Shown in pieces: positions 23,078 to 34,543 of a stretch of DNA of 36,971 bases. Source of the stretch: Bacillus sp. AFS059628. Lineage in GTDB: Bacteria; Bacillota; Bacilli; Bacillales; Bacillaceae_G. The stretch is taken from NCBI RefSeq assembly GCF_002571225.1, contig NZ_NVEC01000062.1, positions 1 to 36,971 on the forward strand. Direction: 5' to 3'. The translations under genes and the position numbers were made by a program. Below the pieces are notes generated by a model. The model was given only the letters and a program-made list of their open reading frames with translations. It did no database searches and was not told the origin of the DNA. How positions within the stretch are numbered: position 1 is the stretch's first letter; each line of letters begins with the position of its first letter.

Positions 23078-24652
23078 TTAAGTTTGATTCACTATAGGAA
23101 ACAATTCCGAAAGAGGAATTACTCTCCCCACCTCATCTTTAAACACAATATGCTCTCTGGTTAAATGACGCGGACTCTTTACTCCCGCCGCTGCCGCAAG
23201 TGAAAACAAACTATATCTCATACTAACAACGTAATTCATGACACGCCATTTCTTCTCATACGGATCTAGCGCTTTTTGATAGTGCGGGTTCGTCGTGGCA
23301 ACTCCAGATGGACATTGTCCGGAATTACATTGAAGCGCCATGATACAGCCACTTGCCATCATAAATCCGCGTGCTGAATTTACGGCATCTGCTCCAATTG
23401 CTAAAGCAATTGCCACTTTATCTGGTGTAATTAATTTCCCTGAGGCAAACACTTTGAATTTATTCCGAACACCATAATGACTCGCTGTATCAATACAAGT
23501 TAATAATGCTGGAATAAGCGGCATCCCCATACTATCTGCCATCGATTTATACGTTGCTCCTGATCCACCTTCTGAACCATCAATGGTAATGAAATCTGGA
23601 TAGATGTTTAACTCTTTCATCGTTTTGAATAAGTCTTCTAGCGGCTCTTGCTGTCCAATTACAATTTTCATACCGACTGGTTTACCGCCGTTTTCTTGCA
23701 AACGCTGAATAAAATAAAGTGTATCTGCTGCATTATTTAAAAATGAAAATCGATTTGGTGAATTAATTGTCTCGCCTTCTCGTACATTCCGAACAGAAGC
23801 AATCTTTGCATTTACTTTTTGTCCTTCTAGATGGCCACCACGTATTTTCGCACCTTGCCCAAATTTCAATTCGAATGCTTTAATATTACTTTCTTTCGCT
23901 TTCTCCATAAATTTCTCCATTGAAAAATTACCATCCTCATCACGATACCCGAATAAACCTGGACCAATTTGTGCAACAATATTTGCACCTGTATGTAAAT
24001 GTTCTGGTATTACACCACCTTCTCCCGTATTAATCCACGAACCGCCAGCCATCTTCGCACCAAGACCACTCGCTAAAATATAATTTTCGCCAATCGCACC
24101 GTAAGACGTTGCTGATGCACCAAACATACCATACAGTTTCCATGGATATTTACGACTTTCACCGACGATAATTGCATCATCTTCTTCATATAACCAAAGA
24201 TTCGTTGTATCCGCTGTCAATTTTTCTTTTCGTGAAAATAACCCCTCTTTATGAATCACATACTTTTTCCCTTCACGTTCTTGCGTTACATTCACACTTA
24301 ATTCATCTGTTAATATCGGAAATAATGTATTAGCAATATAATAGCCAGATACATCAAAATCTCGTTTTGATCCAAAACCGAGTATTTCAGAACGATACTT
24401 TGCGAGAAACATTACACTTTGAAAATCATAACGTGAAAAAGGTTTTCCATCCGTATCATGATCAAACCAATATTGCCGAAATTCCGGTCCAATCTTTTCA
24501 AGTAAATAGCGCATTCTCCCTAAGTATGGATGCAGCTTTAATATAGAATGATGCGTCCGTTTTTTAATGAAAAATGTAATAATAAAAAAAATGATTAATA
24601 GTAGCATCAATAAGAGCAATATACTAATAATAACGAGTAGCGTTTCACTCAT
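23078..24652 (-). CDS. Glutamate synthase-related FMN protein, YerD-like, membrane-anchored
   Basis: This 524-residue protein has one N-terminal membrane helix (about residues 4-30) and then a stand-alone GOGAT FMN-binding/central-like domain. Visible elements are GEGGVIPEHLHTGANIVAQ, FGQGAKIRGGHLEGQKV, DGSEGGSGATYKSMADSMGMP and an iron-sulfur triad CIMALQCNSGQCPSG (C-x5-C-x4-C) as in glutamate synthases. The amidotransferase domain of true glutamate synthase is missing, so glutamine-dependent synthesis is unlikely without a partner; the reaction is unknown. The ATG at 24652 is chosen because AGGAGGAAGCGGG precedes it. The gene follows a terminator and is probably transcribed alone. Confidence 0.85.
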   Translation of the reverse strand: MSETLLVIISILLLLMLLLIIFFIITFFIKKRTHHSILKLHPYLGRMRYLLEKIGPEFRQYWFDHDTDGKPFSRYDFQSVMFLAKYRSEILGFGSKRDFDVSGYYIANTLFPILTDELSVNVTQEREGKKYVIHKEGLFSRKEKLTADTTNLWLYEEDDAIIVGESRKYPWKLYGMFGASATSYGAIGENYILASGLGAKMAGGSWINTGEGGVIPEHLHTGANIVAQIGPGLFGYRDEDGNFSMEKFMEKAKESNIKAFELKFGQGAKIRGGHLEGQKVNAKIASVRNVREGETINSPNRFSFLNNAADTLYFIQRLQENGGKPVGMKIVIGQQEPLEDLFKTMKELNIYPDFITIDGSEGGSGATYKSMADSMGMPLIPALLTCIDTASHYGVRNKFKVFASGKLITPDKVAIALAIGADAVNSARGFMMASGCIMALQCNSGQCPSGVATTNPHYQKALDPYEKKWRVMNYVVSMRYSLFSLAAAAGVKSPRHLTREHIVFKDEVGRVIPLSELFPIVNQT

Positions 24653-24679
24653 CCCGCTTCCTCCTATGAAATCCATAAT

Positions 24680-24710
24680 AAAAGGAGAACACCTGATGTG
24701 TTCTCCTTTT
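24680..24710 (-). terminator. Terminator of the OYE gene
   Basis: A perfect 13-bp stem (AAAAGGAGAACAC with its complement) with a 5-nt loop is followed on the minus strand by TTTTATTATGG. It separates the OYE and YerD-like genes. Confidence 0.85.
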
Positions 24711-24718
24711 ATCTTTAT

Positions 24719-25846
24719 TCAAATTAATGTAGCAAGATGCTCTTTCGCATCATATTCAACTAAACTTTCAGCATTTTTAATTCGATGAACAAAATCTGGA
24801 TTAGCAATTAAAGGTCTTCCGAATGCCGCTACATCAATTGTTCCTTCTTGCAACGCTTCTTCAGCTTCTTTCGGATTTAAATTTCCTACTCCTACGATCG
24901 TACCATCCCAATATTTTCTTACTAATTGATGAAAATTCTTTCCGTCAGCAATAACTGCCGTATAATTCATTGTTGAAGGGTGAATCATCGTTAACCCAAC
25001 TTCTTTGAACATATTTACAAATGTTTCAATTGCAAATTCAGGATTTTCCCACATATAAGTAGGATTATCACCTTTGAAAGCAGAGAAGCGAAGAAGTGTT
25101 TTATCAGCTCCAACGGCTTCTATTACAGCCTCAGTTACTTCTTTCATAAACGTTAATCTTTCCTTTAAGTCACCGCCGTATTTATCAGTACGCTTATTTG
25201 CAAACTCATAAGTAAATTGATCAATTAAATATCCGTGTGCACCGTGAATTTCTACTCCATCAAATCCAGCTTCAATCGCATTCTTCGCAGCTTGTGCGTA
25301 TTGACCGATCACTTCTTGTATTTCTTCTAACGTCATTGCTTCTGGCGTATCAAACGGTTTACGAAAACGTGGAACATTTCCTTCTGCAGCAATAGCAGAC
25401 GGTGCTTGTGGCATTTGCCCACCAATTATTTCGTGATGACTCATACGTCCAACATGCCATATTTGAGCAATAATCGTTCCACCTTCTTTATGTACTGCCT
25501 CTGTAACAGGCTTCCAAGAATCGATTTGTTCTTGTGTATAAATCCCTGGTACTCCCGGATTCCCTTTTGCTCTTGGGCTAATGACGATTCCCTCTGTAAT
25601 AATGAATCCAACTCCATCAGCTGCACGTTTTCTATAATACTCAACTACGTCAGCACCAACGACTCCCGTTTCATGATTCGCGAAACATCTCGTCATCGGT
25701 GCCATTGCTATACGATTACGAAGAGACCAAGATCCAATTTGAATCGGATCAAACAACTTCGTTTCTTCAATGTTTTCAAAAGATCCCCAAGCGTTTATAT
25801 TTGTTCCTTCATAAATACTTGCTGCTTTATTATTTGAACTTGTCAT
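24719..25846 (-). CDS. Old Yellow Enzyme-family alkene reductase (NemA-like)
   Basis: This 375-residue FMN flavoprotein reduces activated C=C bonds, for example in N-ethylmaleimide or other electrophiles, using NAD(P)H. The TIM-barrel motifs are LFDPIQIGSWSLRNRIAMAPMTRC, IITEGIVISPRAKG, IAQIWHVGRMSH, the active-site pair in GVEIHGAHGYLIDQF and AFGRPLIANPDFVHRI. The ATG at 25846 follows GGGGGAAG by 7-8 nt; the frame upstream to 25948 is not needed. The promoter contains a YodB/HxlR-type palindrome, suggesting induction by thiol-reactive compounds. This fits the mhqO-mhqD operon five kilobases away, though the two are not co-transcribed. Confidence 0.88.
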   Translation of the reverse strand: MTSSNNKAASIYEGTNINAWGSFENIEETKLFDPIQIGSWSLRNRIAMAPMTRCFANHETGVVGADVVEYYRKRAADGVGFIITEGIVISPRAKGNPGVPGIYTQEQIDSWKPVTEAVHKEGGTIIAQIWHVGRMSHHEIIGGQMPQAPSAIAAEGNVPRFRKPFDTPEAMTLEEIQEVIGQYAQAAKNAIEAGFDGVEIHGAHGYLIDQFTYEFANKRTDKYGGDLKERLTFMKEVTEAVIEAVGADKTLLRFSAFKGDNPTYMWENPEFAIETFVNMFKEVGLTMIHPSTMNYTAVIADGKNFHQLVRKYWDGTIVGVGNLNPKEAEEALQEGTIDVAAFGRPLIANPDFVHRIKNAESLVEYDAKEHLATLI

Positions 25847-25882
25847 TTTTCTTCCCCCTAAAAATATTCTTACTATAATCGC

Positions 25883-25912
25883 ATCATACTTACTTTTAGA
25901 TAGTAACGTCAA
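25883..25912 (-). promoter_or_regulatory. Sigma-A promoter of the OYE gene
   Basis: On the minus strand TTGACG (25907-25912) and TATGAT (25883-25888) are 18 nt apart, with five of six matches to consensus in each box. Confidence 0.65.
25891..25905. promoter_or_regulatory. YodB/HxlR-type operator in the OYE promoter spacer
   Basis: TACTTTTAGATAGTA is a TACT-N7-AGTA palindrome that fits the remembered YodB box TACTWTTTGWAAGTA at 13 of 15 positions. It lies wholly between the -35 and -10 boxes. Confidence 0.55.
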
Positions 25913-25948
25913 TTTATACGCTTTAAACACGAAATATTCGAATATCAA

Positions 25949-26437
25949 ACAAATAGAATGCTATAAATAAACTAAAAAGGTTTCCTTAGTAGGAAACCTT
26001 TTTTAGTTGACCATATATGGGTATCAATTTCTTTATCTCTTTTATATAAAGAATTATTATCTTTTCACATATAAAAAATCCCTTATCAATAGAAGTGGAA
26101 ATGGTTCAGTATTCTTCTAAAAATAATAACTTATAAACCTAAAACAATGAAAGCCCTACCTCTCTTTCATCCTTACGGCTCCTTGTCCGTGCCAGTGTGA
26201 ATCAGGATTGCAAAAATCAAGTAACTATTCTATCGAAGTGTTTAATTAAACTTCGAACATTCGTAAAAGAATTAAAAAATAAAAATGGATTTGATTGTAG
26301 TAATAACAAAAGAGGTTAATGCTCAAAAAGTGGTTTAAAAGAGTTGAATGTCTTTGAAATGATTGATTGTCTATAATTTTGTTCCCAAAAAATTCAAAAT
26401 CTTTTTTTGGGATGCAATACATTATTTGTAATAAACC
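25949..26437. other. Unexplained intergenic region
   Basis: This 489-nt stretch has a terminator hairpin near 25974-26003. A more G/C-rich block follows at about 26150-26205, then a palindrome-containing stretch around 26233-26255 (GTTTAATTAAAC flanked by TCGAA/TTCGA). A reading frame of about 45 codons without a start is open up to about 26330. It could be the remnant of a lost gene or small mobile element; I cannot identify it. Confidence 0.4.
25974..26003. terminator. Intrinsic terminator upstream of the OYE promoter
   Basis: A perfect 13-bp stem (AAAAAGGTTTCCT with its complement) with a TAGT loop has A and T runs on both sides. It may end the carD transcript on the minus strand or a transcript of the intergenic region. 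Confidence 0.7.
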
Positions 26438-26899
26438 TTAACAAAAGCTTTTTATTTGATTTTCTGTGATACCTTCAATTAATCCCAGTTCACTAATCAA
26501 AAATTCATGTGCGTTATCTAACATTTTCTTTTCGCTTGCATTAAGTGCTTTTTCTTTCTGTATACGCATTAAATCACGCACAACTTCAGCGCCTTCTTGC
26601 ATTTTACCCGTTTTTATTTTATCAGTGTTCAATTTATACCTTTGTTTCCACGTAAGTAATCTATCTGATTCTCCATGTTGAAAAATATCCATTATGTGTA
26701 TTAATGTCGTGATATCCGTTACTGGTCGTATATTTGAATTCAATATTTTCCCTTCAGGAATCATTATTTCCATATTACTAGCCGACATTTTTATAACATA
26801 ATATTGTTGTTTTTCCCCTGCTATTTCCTTCTCTTCTATGGCTTTAATTATACCTGCTCCTTGCATTGGATAAACAATGTTATCGCCAATTTGAAACAA
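26438..26899 (-). CDS. CarD-family RNA polymerase-binding regulator
   Basis: This 153-residue protein has the CarD/CdnL N-terminal Tudor-like domain MFQIGDNIVYPMQGAGIIKAIEEKEIAGEKQQYYVIKM. The domain binds RNA polymerase beta and is followed by a helical C-terminal DNA-binding part (about 75-153). CarD proteins stabilise open complexes, notably at rRNA promoters. The frame opens upstream at 26941, but a TTG at 26899 with a near-perfect GGAGGTG ribosome binding site 6 nt upstream gives the conserved start MFQIGDN. It has its own strong promoter and is monocistronic. Confidence 0.85.
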   Translation of the reverse strand: MFQIGDNIVYPMQGAGIIKAIEEKEIAGEKQQYYVIKMSASNMEIMIPEGKILNSNIRPVTDITTLIHIMDIFQHGESDRLLTWKQRYKLNTDKIKTGKMQEGAEVVRDLMRIQKEKALNASEKKMLDNAHEFLISELGLIEGITENQIKSFC

Positions 26900-26967
26900 A
26901 TAATCCACCTCCATATATGGTAACCTTCTCAATCTTAACACACATTCGATTTTTTAGCAAAATTTTT

Positions 26968-26997
26968 ATTTTATCATAAAATTATTTTTAGTGTCAA
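26968..26997 (-). promoter_or_regulatory. Sigma-A promoter of the CarD gene
   Basis: On the minus strand a perfect TTGACA (26992-26997) and TAAAAT (26968-26973) are 18 nt apart. The start point lies about 60 nt before the TTG codon. Confidence 0.6.
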
Positions 26998-27104
26998 TCC
27001 TTTCAAACTAAAAAAATAAACCCGTAAAATATCACTCAAAACCCACAAACTTATTAACTTTTCCACATATATATACACTCTAACTTCACCTTCTCTTTTT
27101 ACGT

Positions 27105-27142
27105 AAAAACACATTACTACATATGAGTAGTAATGTGTTTTT
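27105..27142 (-). terminator. Terminator of the hut operon
   Basis: A perfect 16-bp stem (AAAAACACATTACTAC with its complement) with a 6-nt loop and T run lies about 40 nt after the hutG stop. Confidence 0.85.
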
Positions 27143-27180
27143 TATGCGAAATCGGTAAAAATCACCTATTAATTTCACAC

Positions 27181-31091
<3,911 letters not shown>

Positions 31092-31096
31092 TCATT

Positions 31097-32614
31097 TTAT
31101 AGTGCTGCGTTTACATCTAATCTTTCTTTGATCGAATAATTCGTTTTTAACCAATGCGCAATATTTTCAATATCCGTTGAGAATATGCGGTCATTTGTAA
31201 TAGAAGGTACTTGCTGACGACCTTGATGGTAGAAGCTCTTCGTCACTGTACTCATGTTTTCAATACCGCGATATTCTGCTGCTTGCATCGCACAAATCAT
31301 TTCAATTGAAAGAACACGTCTTACGTTTTGAATAATTTGATGTGCATGGCGTGAAGCAATTGTTCCCATACTTACGTGATCTTCTTGGTTAGCTGATGAC
31401 GGGATTGAATCCACACTCGCCGGATGTGCTAACGTTTTATTTTCAGAAACTAGTGATGCTGCTGCGTATTGCATAATCATTGCACCAGACTGAAGTCCTG
31501 GTTCTGGACTTAAAAATGGCGGTAAATCATTTAATTGTGGATTTACTAAACGCTCAATACGACGCTCTGAAATATTTGCAAGTTCCGCCATTCCTACTTT
31601 TAAGAAGTCCATCGCAAACGCAATTGGTTGACCGTGGAAATTACCACCCGAAATTACTTTTTCCCCGCCATCAAAGATTAGTGGATTATCTGTTGCTGCA
31701 TTCATTTCAATTTCTAATTTTTCTTTCACATAATTTAAAACTTGCCAAGAAGCACCGTGTACTTGCGGGATACAGCGAAGTGAATATGCATCCTGTACTC
31801 GTAGTTCTCCTTGTTTTGTTGTTAATTTACTATCATGAAGGATGTCACGAATTCTGCTCGCTACTTCCACTTGCTCTTTATAGCCACGTGCTTTATGAAC
31901 ATTTTCATCAAATGCATCAATAATGCCTTGTAACCCTTCAATTGTCATTGAAGCAATGAATTCAGCTTGATATGCCGTTGCTTCCGCTTCTATATAAGAA
32001 AGAACTCCCTGCGCTGTCATCGCCTGCGTACCATTGATTAATGCAAGCCCTTCTTTTGCTTCAAGTTCAATCGGCTCAAGACCCTCTTCTGTAAGTGCCA
32101 CCATCGCATGAACGCGTTTTCCTTTATAGAACACTTCACCTTCGCCTAATAATACGAGCGCAAGATGAGATAAAGGCGCTAAATCGCCACTCGCACCAAG
32201 TGAACCTTGTTGCGGAACGACTGGATGAATTTTACGATTTACAAACTCAAGAAGCATATTTATAACAAGCGGTCTAACGCCAGATACACCTTTAAGCATC
32301 GTGTTCGCTCGTAAAATTAACATACCGCGTGATATTTCTTCAGGGAACGGATCGCCTATCCCACATGCATGTGACTGAATTAAATTGTGTTGAAGTGCCT
32401 TTACATCATCTTTTTGAATAAGCACGTCACTAAACTTTCCAAATCCAGTTGTAATACCGTAAACAACTTTTCCGTCCTCTACAATTTTCTCAACTACTTC
32501 GCGGCACTCCGCCACCTTTTGCATACTATTTGGACAAGCTGTTACACCTTCTCCTTCAAGTAACAACCTTTTCATCTCTTCAATTGTCAATGTGTGTCCT
32601 GTTAACGTAATCAT
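31097..32614 (-). CDS. hutH: Histidine ammonia-lyase
   Basis: This 505-residue enzyme removes ammonia from L-histidine to give urocanate, the first step of the pathway. The Ala141-Ser142-Gly143 triad in [16 protein letters not shown] cyclises to the MIO electrophile. The catalytic Tyr-containing [12 protein letters not shown] is present. AAGGAGGAAAAAG lies directly before the ATG. The gene is separated from hutP by a hairpin terminator preceded by UAG triplets, the classic HutP-dependent antitermination site, so its expression is expected to need histidine. Confidence 0.96.
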   Translation of the reverse strand: MITLTGHTLTIEEMKRLLLEGEGVTACPNSMQKVAECREVVEKIVEDGKVVYGITTGFGKFSDVLIQKDDVKALQHNLIQSHACGIGDPFPEEISRGMLILRANTMLKGVSGVRPLVINMLLEFVNRKIHPVVPQQGSLGASGDLAPLSHLALVLLGEGEVFYKGKRVHAMVALTEEGLEPIELEAKEGLALINGTQAMTAQGVLSYIEAEATAYQAEFIASMTIEGLQGIIDAFDENVHKARGYKEQVEVASRIRDILHDSKLTTKQGELRVQDAYSLRCIPQVHGASWQVLNYVKEKLEIEMNAATDNPLIFDGGEKVISGGNFHGQPIAFAMDFLKVGMAELANISERRIERLVNPQLNDLPPFLSPEPGLQSGAMIMQYAAASLVSENKTLAHPASVDSIPSSANQEDHVSMGTIASRHAHQIIQNVRRVLSIEMICAMQAAEYRGIENMSTVTKSFYHQGRQQVPSITNDRIFSTDIENIAHWLKTNYSIKERLDVNAAL

Positions 32615-32638
32615 TCTTTTTCCTCCTTAAAAAGGCAA

Positions 32639-32694
32639 AAGGGGACCTTATCTTTTTAAGACAGACTTCTGTCCTAAAAAAGTAAGGCCCCCTT
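32639..32694 (-). terminator. HutP-controlled terminator in the hutP-hutH gap
   Basis: Two 26-nt arms (32639-32664 and 32669-32694) pair with only three mismatches around a 4-nt loop, and the minus-strand tail is T-rich (TTTGCCTTTTT). The position and form match the B. subtilis hut terminator that HutP, histidine and Mg2+ override. Confidence 0.8.
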
Positions 32695-32709
32695 CTAACT
32701 AATAGACTA
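32695..32709 (-). promoter_or_regulatory. UAG triplets, putative HutP RNA-binding site
   Basis: Three minus-strand TAG triplets lie at 32707-32709, 32699-32701 and 32695-32697, immediately before the terminator stem, and a further AAG follows. HutP is known to recognise NAG triplets spaced by a few bases; the spacing here is 8 and 4 nt. Confidence 0.55.
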
Positions 32710-32717
32710 TGGGCAAA

Positions 32718-33158
32718 TCATATGTGATTAATTCCTAAACCAATCGCCTCATGCTCAGATCCTTTTACAGGTGCACCAATCGTTCCATATAATGCAACAG
32801 CAACCCATTCGCCTTCTTTTTTTCCGTCGTATGGTGTACCGCGCACAATTGCAAAGCGAAGTCCTACTGTACGAAGAACGTCTGCTAACTGAATTTGACC
32901 TCTCGTCACTCCGTACAAAGCTTCCATAATTGCATGATAAAGTGCATGTGTTTCTCTGTAAACGTCTGTTTCAATAACTTGGTTGCTTTTAGCCGCTGTT
33001 TCCATTGCTGCTACAACCTTTTGCGAATTCATCGAACCAACTTTCCCCGTACAATACTTCCAACCTTTTGGGATAGATAATACAGGGCTTTCATTCTCAT
33101 CCGCAAGTGCCAACAGCATGGCCATACGACCAATTCGATGTGTTCCTTGAAGAAGCAT
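32718..33158 (-). CDS. hutP: HutP, histidine-dependent antiterminator
   Basis: This 146-residue RNA-binding protein binds UAG-rich hut mRNA in the presence of L-histidine and Mg2+ and prevents the terminator downstream from forming. The sequence follows the B. subtilis protein through [20 protein letters not shown], the metal-binding [18 protein letters not shown] (His-rich) and the C-terminal [24 protein letters not shown]. The ATG follows GAGAG by 4 nt. First gene of the hut operon, with its own promoter. Confidence 0.95.
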
Positions 33159-33178
33159 GTGACTCTCTCATTTCTTTT

Positions 33179-33193
33179 AATTATTTGAATATT
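33179..33193. promoter_or_regulatory. CodY-like box downstream of the hut promoter
   Basis: AATATTCAAATAATT on the minus strand matches AATTTTCWGAAAATT at 12 of 15 positions. CodY represses hut in B. subtilis, so a CodY role here is plausible but unproven. Confidence 0.4.
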
Positions 33194-33207
33194 TCTTAAT
33201 TTAAGAA
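33193..33207. promoter_or_regulatory. 15-bp palindrome overlapping the hut -10
   Basis: TTCTTAATTTAAGAA is a perfect palindrome around one central base and overlaps the hutP -10 box at 33204-33209. It could be a repressor operator; no known consensus fits. Confidence 0.4.
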
Positions 33208-33232
33208 TATATGAAAACGGTTAAATCGTCAA
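33204..33232 (-). promoter_or_regulatory. Sigma-A promoter of the hut operon
   Basis: On the minus strand TTGACG (33227-33232) and TATTCT (33204-33209) are 17 nt apart. Confidence 0.55.
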
Positions 33233-33290
33233 TAGTTTAAACTCACATTCAAACATTTTTTTCATCTTCTCCATTTGTGTACACAAGTGA

Positions 33291-33320
33291 TTTACACAAA
33301 TTTTTCAGGCGTGCTATAGT
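33291..33320 (+). promoter_or_regulatory. Sigma-A promoter of the RHH-methyltransferase gene
   Basis: TTTACA (33291-33296) and TATAGT (33315-33320) are 18 nt apart, with five of six matches each. The start codon follows about 33 nt later. Confidence 0.55.
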
Positions 33321-33352
33321 CTCAATAACAGATGCAAAGGGGCGATATTTCA

Positions 33353-34300
33353 ATGACGAAGCGAAAAGATATTCATTTTCGAATTGAAGAAAAATTACTT
33401 GAAAGGTTTGAATCTGCACTTCATTACGAAGGTTTAAAGAAAACCGACGTATTAACGCACGCAATTCAGCAATTTTGCACGAAGGTGGAATGCGAAAAGA
33501 TGAATGATGTAAAACGCCAATACAACGTAAGCAACCATTTACAGACACGTATCGATACACATAAACATTATGAAGAAAAACATGTGAATTTAGATGAAGT
33601 CGTCATGGATCATTTACAACTTCAAGGAGACGAGAAAATATTAGAGGTTGGGTGCGCTAACGGGAGTTTTCTTTCCCTTTTACAAACTAACGGTCATACA
33701 GGACATTTAACAGGTTTGGATCAATCGAAAACGATGCTTTCTGAAGCTACAATAAAGAATAGCATAATTGAATGGAGGCTAGGTGACGCCGGTAAACTTC
33801 CTTTCGAAGCTAATTGCTACGACTGGATCGTCGCAAGACATATGTTATACCACATGAAAGACGTTGAAAAAACAGTCCAAGGGTTCCATAAAGTAATACG
33901 TCCTGGTGGCTCACTTTTAGCTACAACAAATTCTGACGTTACATTACCTCGTATAGTTGAAATGTGTAACCGCATGTTAGACGCATTTGATTTACCGAAA
34001 ACAACATCTTCAGTCACGCCATTTTGTTTGGAAAATGGTAAAGAGATATTACAGTCTGTTTTTCCAACTGTTGAAGAAGCAGTTATTCATAATGCTCTCG
34101 TTTTTCATCATGCTACTCCAATTGTAAACTATATTTCTAGCATGTTTCCATCGCTAAATATACCTGATAATACACATCTTCACGCCGAAATGAAGGAATG
34201 GCTAAAAGAAGAAGTAGAAAATGAATTGTTACTTCATAACGGTATATGGCGCGATCCGAAAACGTTAGCCATTTATCGATGTCAAAAAGAAAAAAGCTAG
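33353..34300 (+). CDS. Ribbon-helix-helix-like domain fused to a class I SAM methyltransferase
   Basis: This 315-residue protein has two parts. Residues 1-45 (KRKDIHFRIEEKLLERFESA to AIQQFC) have the strand-helix-helix pattern of MetJ/Arc/CopG ribbon-helix-helix DNA-binding domains. Residues about 85-240 are a class I methyltransferase: motif I KILEVGCANGSF (96-107), GLDQS with the SAM-ribose acidic residue (Asp123), GDAGKLPF, ARHMLYHMKDV and VIRPGGSLLATT, like small-molecule UbiE/Methyltransf_11 enzymes. The C-terminal 75 residues are unassigned. This pairing suggests a DNA-bound or dimeric methyltransferase, or a self-regulating enzyme; the substrate is unknown. The ATG at 33353 follows AAGGGG. 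It is monocistronic with its own promoter and terminator, divergent from hutP. Confidence 0.75.
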   Translation: MTKRKDIHFRIEEKLLERFESALHYEGLKKTDVLTHAIQQFCTKVECEKMNDVKRQYNVSNHLQTRIDTHKHYEEKHVNLDEVVMDHLQLQGDEKILEVGCANGSFLSLLQTNGHTGHLTGLDQSKTMLSEATIKNSIIEWRLGDAGKLPFEANCYDWIVARHMLYHMKDVEKTVQGFHKVIRPGGSLLATTNSDVTLPRIVEMCNRMLDAFDLPKTTSSVTPFCLENGKEILQSVFPTVEEAVIHNALVFHHATPIVNYISSMFPSLNIPDNTHLHAEMKEWLKEEVENELLLHNGIWRDPKTLAIYRCQKEKS

Positions 34301-34315
34301 CATTAGCTAGCTTTT
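34292..34315 (+). terminator. Terminator of the RHH-methyltransferase gene
   Basis: A perfect 10-bp stem (AAAAGCTAGC / GCTAGCTTTT) with an ATTA loop overlaps the stop codon and has a T run. Confidence 0.8.
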
Positions 34316-34543
34316 ATACATTCTCAGGAAAAAGCTCCTCCATCATCACATTCCCCTTACCACTGTAAAAATTTATATTATGTTCGTTTGTTACCCCAAA
34401 ATAAGAGGCAATCGCTATTCCAAATGGTACAAATGCATGCCCCTGTGCCGTAATGATTTCAAATTTATTTTTCAACAATGCTGTAGCTACCGTTATTTCA
34501 AACTCCGCAAATGTTGGATATACAAATAAAAGTATTTTTTCAT
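34314..34543 (-). pseudogene. DJ-1/PfpI-family pseudogene (frameshifted, internally deleted)
   Basis: Reading the minus strand, ATG at 34543 is followed by six A residues, and the frame stops after about 16 codons. Adding one A restores a DJ-1/PfpI-like start, MKKILLFVYPTFAEFEITVA, which then runs open to the stop at 34314. The restored frame has only about 76 residues against about 190 for the family. After ALLKNKFEIIT it jumps to AQGHAFVPFGIAIASYFGV, which looks like the C-terminal part, so the middle with the nucleophilic Cys is missing. The start overlaps the stop of the kinase-like gene as ATGA, showing the two were once co-translated. The family call is from the N-terminal pattern. Confidence 0.65.

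Noticed and set aside
25406-25837. Open frame of 143 codons on the plus strand
   Set aside because: Antisense to the strongly conserved OYE gene; the composition is that of a shadow frame.
31480-31923. Long plus-strand frame opposite hutH
   Set aside because: Shadow of hutH, whose sequence is strongly conserved and carries the MIO triad.
33249-33560. Open frame on the minus strand with an apparent start
   Set aside because: It overlaps the promoter and N terminus of the RHH-methyltransferase gene and has no family pattern.
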